Shown in pieces: positions 26,046-34,216 of a stretch of 64,000 bases of DNA. The notes under the pieces are model-generated. The model did not search any database. It was not told where the DNA came from and worked only from the letters and a program-made list of their open reading frames with translations. Numbering within the stretch: the stretch's first letter is position 1; each line of letters begins with the position of its first letter. The DNA is from Paracnuella aquatica (GTDB taxonomy: Bacteria > Bacteroidota > Bacteroidia > Chitinophagales > Chitinophagaceae), in assembly GCF_003332885.2 (NCBI RefSeq), contig NZ_QOWJ01000012.1, forward strand, positions 1-64,000. The letters are read 5' to 3'. Both the position numbers and the translations under genes were made by a program.

Positions 26046-27284
26046 ATGCCCCGAGTCCTGCGCATACTGAATCGCCTTGCTGTTGGCGGACCGGTTTTGA
26101 ACGCTACCTACCTCACCAGGTACCTGGCACCCGAGTTCGAAACCCTGCTGGTGGTAGGTGAGCGGGAAAACCACGAGCAAAGCGCAGAATACCTCACCGA
26201 AAAACTGGGCATTGGCTACCATACCATTCCGGGCATGGGGCGGTCCATTAGTCCAACATCGGATTTTGGCGCGTACCGCCAGTTAAAAAAGCTGATCAGG
26301 GACTTTAAACCCGATATTGTACACACCCATGCGGCAAAGCCTGGCGCTTTGGGGCGACTGGCAGCATCAGCGTTAAATGTGCCGGTGATTGTACACACTT
26401 TTCACGGCCATGTGTTTCATTCGTATTTCAACTCGCTGAAGACCAATTTTTACATCAATACGGAGCGGTACTTGGCGCGTCGTACCGACGCCATCATTAC
26501 CATTTCCGATCAGCAGAAACGCGAACTGGTGGAGGACTTCGCCATTGCACCGGCCAATAAATTTCACCTCATCCGCCTGGGGCTCGACCTCGAAAGGTTT
26601 GAAGTAGGGCAGGAGGAAAAACGCCGCAAATTCCGCAGTGAGTTTGGCGTGGCCGACGATGAAATAGCCATCGGCATCATTGGCCGGCTGGTGCCCATCA
26701 AAAACCACGACCTGTTCATCAATGCGCTGGCACATGTGTTGGGCAATACCGGCCGGAAAGTGAAAGCCTTCATTATTGGCGACGGCGAAACCCGCAGCCG
26801 GTTGGAAAGCCTGGCCACAGAGCGGGGCATCCTTTTTTCCCAGCATACCGACAGTTCCCACCCGCATCCCCTAGTGTTTACGTCCTGGCGTAAGGATGTG
26901 GACGCCATCATGGCTGGCCTCGACATTGTCACCCTCACCTCGTTCAACGAGGGTACGCCGGTAAGCCTCATCGAGGCGCAGGCGGCCAGCAAACCCATCG
27001 TGTCTACCCGGGTAGGCGGAATTGGCGATATCGTGCTGGAAGGGAAAACCGCCCTGCTTTCCGACATCAACGACGATCCCTCTTTTTATAATAACCTGCT
27101 GAGTTTGGTGAATAATGATAACTTGCGCCAGCGCTTGGGCTACGAAGGCGCAGATTTTGTGCGGGAACGCTTTGGATACCAGCGGCTGATGCACGAAATG
27201 TCCGGGCTATATCATAAACTGCTGGATAAAAAAAGGAGCGCATGTTTTTCTGGAGAAAAAAGAGTGCAGAAATCCCTGATCTGA
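26046..27284 (+). CDS. family 4 glycosyltransferase
   Basis: A 412-residue GT-B transferase. GGPVLNATYLTRYLA near the N-terminus, HTHAAKPGALGRLAA, VHTFHGHVFHSYF, and a donor domain from IIGRLVPIKNHDLF with SFNEGTPVSLIEAQAASKP (E-x7-E) are the GT4 hallmarks. It overlaps the phosphatase gene by 43 bases, which suggests coupled expression. Likely target: exopolysaccharide or capsule lipid intermediates; the specific sugar is not readable. Confidence 0.88.
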   Translation: MPRVLRILNRLAVGGPVLNATYLTRYLAPEFETLLVVGERENHEQSAEYLTEKLGIGYHTIPGMGRSISPTSDFGAYRQLKKLIRDFKPDIVHTHAAKPGALGRLAASALNVPVIVHTFHGHVFHSYFNSLKTNFYINTERYLARRTDAIITISDQQKRELVEDFAIAPANKFHLIRLGLDLERFEVGQEEKRRKFRSEFGVADDEIAIGIIGRLVPIKNHDLFINALAHVLGNTGRKVKAFIIGDGETRSRLESLATERGILFSQHTDSSHPHPLVFTSWRKDVDAIMAGLDIVTLTSFNEGTPVSLIEAQAASKPIVSTRVGGIGDIVLEGKTALLSDINDDPSFYNNLLSLVNNDNLRQRLGYEGADFVRERFGYQRLMHEMSGLYHKLLDKKRSACFSGEKRVQKSLI

Positions 27285-27976
27285 GTTGGCTGGCTGCCGA
27301 CATGCATGCACACCTGCTGCCGGGCATCGACGATGGTGCTCCGGATATCGAAACTTCTGTTGAAATGATCCGCGGCCTGGCCGCACTGGGCTACCAAAAA
27401 CTCATTGCCACGCCTCATATCCTGGGCGACATTTATCCAAACACCCCCGACATTATACGCGGCAAACTGGCCGAAGTTCGCATTGCTTTACAGGATGCCG
27501 GAATCAACGTTGCGCTTGATGCCGCCGCTGAATATTTTATCGACGATCATTTTGAAGACCTGCTGCGCGAAAAAGCACCGTTGCTGACACTAAAGGATAA
27601 TTATGTGCTAGTGGAGTTTTCGATGGTGACGGCACCTTATGAGCTGCAGCAAGTATTTTTTGAAATGCAGATCCAGGACTACCAGCCCGTGCTGGCCCAC
27701 CCCGAACGCTATATTTACCTCGACCGCCGCCGCGAAATATTTGATACCGTTAAGGATGCAGGCTGCCTGTTTCAACTCAATATGTTGTCGCTCACTGGCC
27801 ACTACGGCCGCTCTGTAAAAGAACTGGCTGAGTATCTTTTGGAAAAAGGATACTATAATTTCTTGGGCACCGACCTGCACCACCCCCGCCACCTGGCCCT
27901 GCTGCAAAAGCTGGCCACTTCCCCAACATTACACGCCTTTCGCGATTATCCCCTTCTGAACAAGAACCTGCTTTGA
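27242..27976 (+). CDS. CpsB/CapC-type PHP tyrosine-protein phosphatase
   Basis: A 244-residue metal-dependent PHP phosphatase that dephosphorylates the tyrosine-rich tail of Wzc-type kinases and so tunes polysaccharide export. Visible metal ligands: HAHLLPGIDDGA (residues 21-32), TPH, LAHPERY and GTDLHHPRH. The Bacteroidota form lacks a signal peptide and matches this length. It overlaps the GT4 gene by 43 bases. No Wzc-type kinase gene is in the window. The stop codon's last base is the first base of an inverted repeat arm. Confidence 0.87.
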   Translation: MFFWRKKSAEIPDLSWLAADMHAHLLPGIDDGAPDIETSVEMIRGLAALGYQKLIATPHILGDIYPNTPDIIRGKLAEVRIALQDAGINVALDAAAEYFIDDHFEDLLREKAPLLTLKDNYVLVEFSMVTAPYELQQVFFEMQIQDYQPVLAHPERYIYLDRRREIFDTVKDAGCLFQLNMLSLTGHYGRSVKELAEYLLEKGYYNFLGTDLHHPRHLALLQKLATSPTLHAFRDYPLLNKNLL

Positions 27977-28006
27977 TTTCGGAATGCGGATTTCGGAACC
28001 CTTGAC
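27976..28006. repeat. inverted repeat arm, left of four-helix-bundle gene
   Basis: 31 bases whose reverse complement recurs at 28479-28516, where the copy has one extra ATTTCGG unit. The word GGATTTCGGA is internally repeated. With the right arm it encloses exactly one gene. Confidence 0.85.
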
Positions 28007-28074
28007 TTGTTAGCGTTTCTTTTGTTCTTTTAAGGTTCGCCTAAGATTGGCTAGGCTAATCGGCCCCTTTTTCT

Positions 28075-28428
28075 ATGAATAAAAAAGAAATACAAGAAAG
28101 GCTGAAAAAATATGCTATTGACATTGTTCATTTTTCCGAGGGATTACCTGCCAACTCTGGGTTTAACACTGTAGTAAATCAAATAATCCGCTCGGCTCCT
28201 TCTGCTGCGGCCAATTACCGTGCTGCCTGCCGGGCTAAATCAGTAGCCGACTACATCCATAAAATGCATATTGTTGAAGAAGAGCTGGACGAAACGATGT
28301 TTTGGCTGGAGTTCACTGTTGGCTTGTCTGAAGCACTCAGGCCTAAAGTTGCCCATTTATGGAAGGAAGGCGATGAATTACTTGCCATCACAGTTGCATC
28401 CATTATCACCGCTAAAAAGCATAGATAA
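28075..28428 (+). CDS. four-helix bundle protein (23S rRNA IVP family)
   Basis: A 117-residue protein of the four-helix bundle family first described from 23S rRNA intervening sequences. The pattern APSAAANYRAACRAKSVADY, followed by KMHIVEEELDETMFWLE, is diagnostic. It has no catalytic residues; members form pentamers and their role is unknown. Here it is not inside an rRNA gene but in the gap between the phosphatase and the MerR gene, enclosed by a 31/38-base inverted repeat, which looks like a small transposable or recombining cassette without its own transposase. Confidence 0.9.
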   Translation: MNKKEIQERLKKYAIDIVHFSEGLPANSGFNTVVNQIIRSAPSAAANYRAACRAKSVADYIHKMHIVEEELDETMFWLEFTVGLSEALRPKVAHLWKEGDELLAITVASIITAKKHR

Positions 28429-28445
28429 TCACTTCGCCCACAACC

Positions 28446-28467
28446 TGCTTCTACATGTTGAAGCAGC
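28446..28467. other. near-palindrome after four-helix-bundle gene
   Basis: A 22-base hairpin, CTGCTTCTACATGTTGAAGCAG, with only one internal mismatch pair. It lies 17 bases after the stop and before the right inverted-repeat arm; it may be a terminator without a T-run. Confidence 0.4.
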
Positions 28468-28478
28468 AACTTATTGCA

Positions 28479-28516
28479 GTCAAGGGTTCCGAAATCCGAA
28501 ATCCGCATTCCGAAAT
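28479..28516. repeat. inverted repeat arm, right of four-helix-bundle gene
   Basis: 38-base partner of 27976-28006 in inverse orientation. It contains two tandem CCGAAAT units where the left arm has one, followed by CCGCATTCCGAAAT. Confidence 0.85.
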
Positions 28517-28555
28517 TTCTCAACCTTTTCTTTACCTTGTTTGTAGTGAATAGCG

Positions 28556-29422
28556 ATGGGGTTTTCAATAAAAGAACTGGAAACGATTTCGGGCATCAAG
28601 GCCCACACGATCAGGATTTGGGAGCAGCGCTACCACTTCCTGAAACCGTCGCGTACCGCCACTAACATCCGTACCTACTCGAACGACGAACTGAAAACGT
28701 TGCTCACCGTAGCCCTGCTCAACCGCTATGGCTACAAAATTTCCCGCATCGACGAGATGCCGCCCGAAAAGCGCAGGGAAGCCATCATGGGCATCAACAG
28801 TCCCGAGGCGGCAGGCGAATTTTTGGTGAACGAGTTGATCGGCTGTATGGTGGACCTGCGTTCGCTGGATTTTGAACTGATCCTCAACAGCCATATCCGG
28901 GAGCATGGCCTAGAGAAAACAATCACTTCGCTGATCTTCCAGTTTTTGGAAAAAGTGGGCATCCTGTGGCAAACCGACCGCATCAACCCGGCGCAGGAGC
29001 ACATTGTGTCCAACATCATCCGGCAGAAAATTATTTGCGGCATCGAGTACCTGCCCATGCCGTTCCGCACCGGCCCTGAGTTTCTGCTGTTTTTGCCCGA
29101 AGGCGAATTTCACGAAATGGGGCTGCTGTTTGTTTATTACCTACTTAAAAAGCGCGGCCTGCCGGTGGTGTACCTGGGCGCCAACGTGCCCCTGAAAGAC
29201 CTGGGTTACGTGGTGGAAATAAAACAGCCGCAATTCATTTACCTGCACTTAACCACCGCACCTTCTAACACTCGCTTTGAGCGGCTGTTGCAGCAGTTAG
29301 GACAATACAACGCACAATCGCTGATCTCTGGCTTTGTGGCTTCCCGTGCCTATTCGCCCATTCCCAACGTCCGGTTTTTACAATCGCTGCCTGAAGTAGT
29401 GCAAACGATCGAAACACTGTAG
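28556..29422 (+). CDS. CarH/LitR-like B12-binding MerR regulator
   Basis: A 288-residue regulator with an N-terminal MerR HTH (IKELETISGIKAHTIRIWEQRY, residues 5-26) and a C-terminal cobalamin-binding unit. The cobalamin hallmarks are complete: W138-x9-E148-H149 in the helical cap and E184-x-H186-x-x-G189 in the Rossmann part, followed by YLGANVPLKDL. In CarH, adenosylcobalamin favours a tetramer that represses carotenoid genes in the dark, and light breaks it. The gene is followed by an ECF sigma factor and carotenoid genes, the arrangement expected for light-induced pigment. Light sensing is inferred from motifs and context. No glycine-rich B12 variation is seen that would argue against binding. 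Confidence 0.85.
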   Translation: MGFSIKELETISGIKAHTIRIWEQRYHFLKPSRTATNIRTYSNDELKTLLTVALLNRYGYKISRIDEMPPEKRREAIMGINSPEAAGEFLVNELIGCMVDLRSLDFELILNSHIREHGLEKTITSLIFQFLEKVGILWQTDRINPAQEHIVSNIIRQKIICGIEYLPMPFRTGPEFLLFLPEGEFHEMGLLFVYYLLKKRGLPVVYLGANVPLKDLGYVVEIKQPQFIYLHLTTAPSNTRFERLLQQLGQYNAQSLISGFVASRAYSPIPNVRFLQSLPEVVQTIETL

Positions 29423-29479
29423 CACATTTTTAATAATCCCTTTTCGGTTGCACAGCTGCGTTATGTGGCTTGCTTACCT

Positions 29480-29512
29480 AATGCGTTGGCATTTAAGCCA
29501 GCGCATTTTTGT
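29480..29512 (+). terminator. terminator of the MerR gene
   Basis: Eleven-base stem (29480-29490 with 29497-29507; one G-U pair) with an ATTTAA loop and a following T-rich run, 58 bases after the stop. Confidence 0.7.
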
Positions 29513-29728
29513 TTTTATTCAGTTTGTTGATGAATAGCGGCAACCGTTTCTATTTCGATGTGCATTGCAATAAGCAGTTGTCAGAAACCTCAAACATTTT
29601 CATAACTCTTTTCTCTTAGAAAATGCGCCCCATTAATCTCTTTTAAACTGTGCAGTAGTTAAACTAAGCGCGGCAGTTAAAAATTTTTTTCAACTTTTTT
29701 ATGGCTATGAACCCTTAACAATCAACAA
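29513..29728. other. intergenic region before the carotenoid operon
   Basis: The 405-base gap has a terminator at its start and a promoter and palindrome at its end (annotated separately). The middle is AT-rich with a GCAGTTAAA-like word repeated near 29650 and 29688. I see no ORF. Confidence 0.4.
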
Positions 29729-29759
29729 TTTGTGTTGTAACATTGATTTTCTAATTTGT
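29729..29759 (+). promoter_or_regulatory. promoter of the sigma/crt operon
   Basis: TTTG at 29729-29732, exactly 19 bases, then TAATTTGT at 29752-29759, close to the Bacteroidota -33/-7 pattern (TTTG-N19-TAnnTTTG, last bases off by one). The predicted start is about 29765. Confidence 0.5.
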
Positions 29760-29779
29760 TTAAGAGATACAGTGTGATG

Positions 29780-29803
29780 TTTAAACAGAATATTCCGTTT
29801 AAA
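29780..29803. promoter_or_regulatory. 24-bp palindrome, candidate CarH operator
   Basis: Near-perfect palindrome: arms TTTAAAC and GTTTAAA around a GAATATTC core, 22 of 24 positions symmetric. It sits about 15 bases after the predicted transcription start and 24 bases before the sigma-factor start codon, where a bound tetramer would block transcription. The regulator bound is inferred from the adjacent CarH-like gene. Confidence 0.5.
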
Positions 29804-29827
29804 TTTACTCTGTAAAAGTTAAACAAC

Positions 29828-30307
29828 GTGAGTACACAAGAATTCAACGCACTGATCATCAACAACGCAGAAGGGCTCCGGCCTTTTGCCATTACCCTGA
29901 CGCACGATCACGAATCGGCAAAGGACCTGTGCCAGGAAACATTGTACAAAGCTTTTGCCTATCGTGATAAGTATCAGCCCGGCACCAATGTAAAGGCCTG
30001 GTTATTTACCATCATGCGCAACATTTTTATCAACGACTACCGGCGCAATGGACGTAAAAAACTGGTGATGGATACCGTTAGGTATTTCGAGCCGCATTCG
30101 GCGCCGTCTTCCGATAAGAAGCTGTTGCTGAATGAAATTAATGGCGCTATTTATGGATTACCCGCTATCTTTAAAGCAGCGTGTTTGCTCTACCTGCAGG
30201 GCTATAAATATCAGGAAATAGCCGAAGCGCTAAACGAACCCCTTGGAACGATTAAGAGTCGTATTCATTTTGCTAAAAAGCTGCTGCAAAAACAAGTTCA
30301 ACGTTGA
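29828..30307 (+). CDS. ECF RNA polymerase sigma factor
   Basis: A 159-residue sigma-70-family factor with regions 2 (HDHESAKDLCQETLYKAF, WLFTIMRNIFINDYRR) and 4 (LPAIFKAACLLYLQGYKYQE, LGTIKSRIHFAKKLL). Start GTG 29828. No anti-sigma gene is adjacent, which fits control at the transcription level by the CarH-like protein. Its last codon overlaps the crtI TTG start by four bases. It probably directs transcription of the crt genes and other light- or stress-response genes. Confidence 0.9.
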   Translation: MSTQEFNALIINNAEGLRPFAITLTHDHESAKDLCQETLYKAFAYRDKYQPGTNVKAWLFTIMRNIFINDYRRNGRKKLVMDTVRYFEPHSAPSSDKKLLLNEINGAIYGLPAIFKAACLLYLQGYKYQEIAEALNEPLGTIKSRIHFAKKLLQKQVQR

Positions 30308-31776
30308 GTAAATCTGTAATCATTATAGGCGCCGGTTTTGCCGGCCTTTCGGCAGCTTCTTTTATGGCCCGCGCAGGCTGGAAGGTGCAGGTGGTGGAAA
30401 AAAACAGCACCGCGGGTGGCCGTGCACGTCAGTTGCAGGCCGAGGGTTTCACCTTTGACATGGGACCAAGCTGGTACTGGATGCCGGATGTGTTTGAACG
30501 CTTTTTTGCACAATTCGGTAAAAAGGTTTCGGACTACTACAGCCTTACCCGCCTCGATCCATCGTACCGGGTGTACTGGCCCGAAGGGCATACCGACATA
30601 CCGGCCGACTACGAGGCGCTGCGCCAACTCTTCGAATCCATTGAGCCGGGCAGTGCCCGCCAACTGGATAGTTACCTGAAAGAGGCCGGCGATAAATACC
30701 GCATTGGCATGCAAAGCCTGGTGTACAAACCGGGGCAATCGCTTACCGAGTTTGTAGACCGCCAGGTGCTGGGCAACATGTTTCGGCTCGACCTGTTTAC
30801 TTCCATTAAAAAGCATGTGGCGCGGCATTTTAAAAGTCCCAAACTGCAGCAGTTGATGGAGTTCCCTGTGTTGTTTTTGGGCGCATTGCCCGCCGATACG
30901 CCGGCGCTGTACAGCCTGATGAACTATGCCGATATGCGCGGCGGTACCTGGTTTCCGCAGGGCGGCATGTTTTCAATTGTTAAAGCCATGCACAGCCTGG
31001 CCGAGGAATTGGGCGTGGCGTTTCGCTTTGATGAAGAAGCAACCGAAATTGTTATTGAGCAGGGCAAGGCAAGGAAACTGGTAACTAATAAAGGCACGTA
31101 CACTGCCGATGCCATCATCAGTGGCGGCGATTATCATTTTACCGAGCAGCATTTGCTGGCGCCTGAGCATCGCAGCTATACCGAAACTTATTGGCAGGGA
31201 CGGGTGCTGGCGCCATCCTGCCTGTTGTATTATATTGGTGTTGGTAAAAAAATCGACAACCTGCTGCATCATTCGCTGTTTTTCGACACGGAGTTTCAGC
31301 AGCATGCCGATGAAATTTACCAGCGGCCGCAATGGCCCACCGACCCGATGTTTTACCTGTCGGCCACTACCAAAACAGATCCATCCGGCGCACCGGAAGG
31401 TTGCGAAAACCTGTTTTTGCTGATACCGGTGGCGGCAGGCTTAAAGGAAGACACCGAAGCTGTGCGGGAACGATATTTTAATGATGCCATCAGCAGGTTA
31501 GAGCAGCGGCTGGGCCAATCCATAAAAGAACACATACTGTATAAAAAGTCGTTTTCCGTTTCCGATTTTGAGCGGGAGTACCATTCATTTAAAGGCAATG
31601 CTTACGGGCTGGCCAATACGCTGATGCAAACGGCCATTTTCAAGCCGTCGTGCCGCAGTAAAAAAGTGCCCAACCTGTATTACACCGGGCAGTTTACGGT
31701 GCCCGGGCCCGGAGTGCCGCCCAGCCTGATCAGTGGCGAAGTGGTGTCGGCGCAGGTGGTGCGCCAAATAGGATAG
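30304..31776 (+). CDS. crtI: phytoene desaturase
   Basis: A 490-residue FAD-dependent desaturase converting phytoene to lycopene by four dehydrogenations. The Rossmann motif IIGAGFAGLSAA is at residues 7-18, EKNSTAGGRARQ follows, and the C-terminal FAD block YYTGQFTVPGPGVPPSLISG is intact. The start is a TTG overlapping the sigma-factor stop (TTGA), so translation is likely coupled. Length and motifs are those of bacterial CrtI. Confidence 0.93.
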   Translation: MSKSVIIIGAGFAGLSAASFMARAGWKVQVVEKNSTAGGRARQLQAEGFTFDMGPSWYWMPDVFERFFAQFGKKVSDYYSLTRLDPSYRVYWPEGHTDIPADYEALRQLFESIEPGSARQLDSYLKEAGDKYRIGMQSLVYKPGQSLTEFVDRQVLGNMFRLDLFTSIKKHVARHFKSPKLQQLMEFPVLFLGALPADTPALYSLMNYADMRGGTWFPQGGMFSIVKAMHSLAEELGVAFRFDEEATEIVIEQGKARKLVTNKGTYTADAIISGGDYHFTEQHLLAPEHRSYTETYWQGRVLAPSCLLYYIGVGKKIDNLLHHSLFFDTEFQQHADEIYQRPQWPTDPMFYLSATTKTDPSGAPEGCENLFLLIPVAAGLKEDTEAVRERYFNDAISRLEQRLGQSIKEHILYKKSFSVSDFEREYHSFKGNAYGLANTLMQTAIFKPSCRSKKVPNLYYTGQFTVPGPGVPPSLISGEVVSAQVVRQIG

Positions 31777-31914
31777 AAGAGGGCAAGGGAAGGGGAGCGA
31801 AAGACGATTGTAAGACAAAATGGTGTGGGGCTGATGCAGGTGCTGTGGCTGTTGCAAAATAGAAAGCAGCAAAGCAATCGGCCGATGCACATTACCATAC
31901 GAAACGAAAACTTT

Positions 31915-32754
31915 ATGACGAAAGCATTTTTCGATCAGGTTTGTGAAGCATGCAGCAAGGAAGTAACGGTGCGCTACAGCACGTCTTTTTCTTCGGCCAT
32001 TAAATTGTTGCACCCCGAAATGCGGCGGCCCATTTTCAACATCTATGGGTTTGTGCGTTTTGCCGACGAGATCGTGGACACATTTCACGAACATGATAAG
32101 GAGGCCCTGCTCCAACAATTTAAAGCGGAAACCTTTGAAGCCATTGAGCGGCGCATTTCGCTCAATCCGATTCTTAATGCATTCCAGGACACGGTAAACG
32201 AATACGGCATTGATCACCACCTGATTCATGCGTTTTTCAAAAGCATGGAATCGGACCTGACGCAAAACGTGTACGACCGGCAGGGCTATGAAGAATACAT
32301 TTATGGTTCGGCCGAAGTGGTGGGCCTGATGTGTTTGTATGTTTTTTGTGAAGGCAACGAAACCTTGTACCGCAAGCTGGAAGATTCAGCAAGGTCGCTG
32401 GGTGCAGCATTCCAGAAGGTGAACTTTTTGCGCGACATTAAAGCAGACTTCAACGACCTGTCAAGGATGTATTTTCCGGGCTGCGATTTTCACCAGTTTA
32501 CAGAAAGCGATAAGGCCCGGATTGAAGCCGACATTGAACAGGATTTTGAGCATGCATACACCGGCATCCTGGAGTTGCCCATGAAGTCGAAGTTTGGCGT
32601 ATATGTTGCCTACAAATATTATTATTCCCTGTTTGGTAAAATTAAGTCGACCCACCCGGGACATATTCTTAACAAACGCATTCGCATACCCAATTATCAC
32701 AAGGCTTATATTGTGCTGAAAGCTGGCGTGAAGAACCAGTTGCGGATGATTTGA
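31915..32754 (+). CDS. crtB: phytoene synthase
   Basis: Joins two geranylgeranyl diphosphates to phytoene. The 279-residue protein has both Asp-rich motifs: DEIVD at residues 51-55 and DIKAD in NFLRDIKADFNDLSRMYFP. ATG 31915 gives MTKAFFDQVCEACSKEVT, the usual N-terminus followed by YSTSFSSAI; upstream in-frame starts at 31825 and 31885 would add a non-homologous tail. It follows crtI by 138 bases. Confidence 0.93.
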   Translation: MTKAFFDQVCEACSKEVTVRYSTSFSSAIKLLHPEMRRPIFNIYGFVRFADEIVDTFHEHDKEALLQQFKAETFEAIERRISLNPILNAFQDTVNEYGIDHHLIHAFFKSMESDLTQNVYDRQGYEEYIYGSAEVVGLMCLYVFCEGNETLYRKLEDSARSLGAAFQKVNFLRDIKADFNDLSRMYFPGCDFHQFTESDKARIEADIEQDFEHAYTGILELPMKSKFGVYVAYKYYYSLFGKIKSTHPGHILNKRIRIPNYHKAYIVLKAGVKNQLRMI

Positions 32755-32756
32755 GA

Positions 32757-32790
32757 AGTAGTTGATAGTTGATAGTTGGTAGTTGATGGA
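32757..32790. repeat. low-complexity AGTTGATAGTTG repeat
   Basis: Inverted-orientation copy of the AACTnCCAACT class: tandem AGTTGAT and AGTTGGT units directly after the crtB stop. Confidence 0.5.
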
Positions 32791-32874
32791 ATGATGAATA
32801 GCGTTTAGAAAGTACAAGAGTGCGACGCAACAGGTGCTGAACGGGGGGTTGCAGTTGGTAACAACAATATCCGG

Positions 32875-33456
32875 ATGAATAAATTTGAAATGACCATGAG
32901 TGTGCAGGAAGTATTGCTGGTAAACGAACAGGATGAACCATTGGGTACGATGGAAAAAATGGCGGCCCACGAACAGGGCTTGCTGCACCGTGCTTTTTCG
33001 GTTTTCGTGTTTGATGGTGCCGGCCGCATGTTGCTGCAACAGCGGGCTGCGCAAAAATATCATGGCGGTGGCTTGTGGACCAACACCTGCTGCAGCCATC
33101 CTTACCCCGATGAAGCGGTTGAAACGGCCGCCCGGCGCAGGCTTCAGGAGGAAATGGGTTTTGAAACGCCGCTGGAAAAAATATTTGCTTTTACCTACCG
33201 CGCCGATGTGGAAAATGGCCTGGTGGAGCACGAATACGATCATGTGTTTGCGGGCCAGTATGATGGGCCGATGGAGCTTAATGCGGAAGAAGTGGCCGAC
33301 AGCCGCTACATGGAAATGGAAGCCATTGAAGACTGGATTATTGCCGAGCCAGCAGCGTTTACATCCTGGTTCCGCATCGCGTTTCCAATGGTGCAGGCCT
33401 GGTGGCAGCAGCAGTTTGGCAACGCTACTGTGCGGAAAATGGCGGAAAAAGTTTAA
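32875..33456 (+). CDS. idi: isopentenyl-diphosphate delta-isomerase, type 1
   Basis: A 193-residue Nudix-fold isomerase interconverting IPP and DMAPP, feeding carotenoid precursors. The active-site Cys is in TNTCCSHPYP (residues 64-73) and the Glu pair in EHEYDHVF; the Nudix-like RRRLQEEMGF is present. The location between crtB and crtZ shows its role in pigment supply. Alternative starts: ATG 32890 or 32896. Confidence 0.92.
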   Translation: MNKFEMTMSVQEVLLVNEQDEPLGTMEKMAAHEQGLLHRAFSVFVFDGAGRMLLQQRAAQKYHGGGLWTNTCCSHPYPDEAVETAARRRLQEEMGFETPLEKIFAFTYRADVENGLVEHEYDHVFAGQYDGPMELNAEEVADSRYMEMEAIEDWIIAEPAAFTSWFRIAFPMVQAWWQQQFGNATVRKMAEKV

Positions 33457-33540
33457 AGTTTAAAGTTGTTGCTGCGGTAGCCAACCTTAAACCTTAAACT
33501 TTCTTCTCTCAACTTTTGAATTTTAATTGCTTACTACAAT

Positions 33541-34047
33541 ATGACCCCGTTGTATTTTACTTTGGTACTGCTTGCAACGTTCATCATTATGGAAGGCGTT
33601 ACGTGGTTAACGCACCGTTATGTAATGCACGGATTTTTGTGGTACCTGCACCGCGATCATCACCAGGTGGAGCCTGGTTTTTTTGAAAAGAACGATCTGT
33701 TCTTTGTCATTTTTGCGGTGCCCAGTATGTTGCTGATTGGCTTTGGTGTATACAACCAGGTGTGGTGGATGCAGGCCATTGGTTTTGGCATTATGGCCTA
33801 TGGTGCTGCTTATTTTCTGGTGCACGATGTGATCATTCACCAGCGCTTTAAATGGTTTAGCCGCAGCCGCAATACTTATGTGCGGGCCATCAGGTGGGCA
33901 CACAAAATGCACCATAAGCACCTGAATAAAGAAGATGGCGAAAGCTTTGGCATGTTGTACGTGCACAAAAAATACTGGGATAAAGTGCGCCGCGATAAAA
34001 AGCTGATGGCTGCTAAAAGAGTGGGCTACGCACCAGAGCAGGGGTAG
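33541..34047 (+). CDS. crtZ: beta-carotene 3-hydroxylase
   Basis: A 168-residue membrane di-iron hydroxylase of the fatty-acid hydroxylase superfamily, converting beta-carotene to zeaxanthin. Histidine clusters: THRYVMHG, HRDHH, HDVIIHQR and HKMHHKH. About four membrane segments are visible. The gap before it contains an imperfect AAAGTTTAAAG inverted repeat. The product implies hydroxylated C40 carotenoids. Confidence 0.92.
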   Translation: MTPLYFTLVLLATFIIMEGVTWLTHRYVMHGFLWYLHRDHHQVEPGFFEKNDLFFVIFAVPSMLLIGFGVYNQVWWMQAIGFGIMAYGAAYFLVHDVIIHQRFKWFSRSRNTYVRAIRWAHKMHHKHLNKEDGESFGMLYVHKKYWDKVRRDKKLMAAKRVGYAPEQG

Positions 34048-34145
34048 GGGGAGACAGGAAAGACCGCAAAGACAGTAAAGATGGAAAAGTCCGAAGTCCG
34101 CAGTCAGAAGTCGGAAGAAAAATCTGCACGTCCAATTTTGACGAG

Positions 34146-34208
34146 TAACTGCCAAGTGTCAACTCCCAACTCTTGACTATAATCCACCAACTTTCATCCA
34201 TTATCTCC
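34146..34208. repeat. low-complexity AACTnCCAACT repeat before crtY
   Basis: Degenerate AACTGCC, CAACTCCC and CATCCATTATC units, the same class as at 24776 and 25920. Confidence 0.5.
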
Positions 34209-34216
34209 TCTTTGTT

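Noticed and set aside
31825-31914. Upstream in-frame start for crtB
   Set aside because: The extra 30 residues do not match the family; MTKAFF at 31915 is the usual N-terminus.
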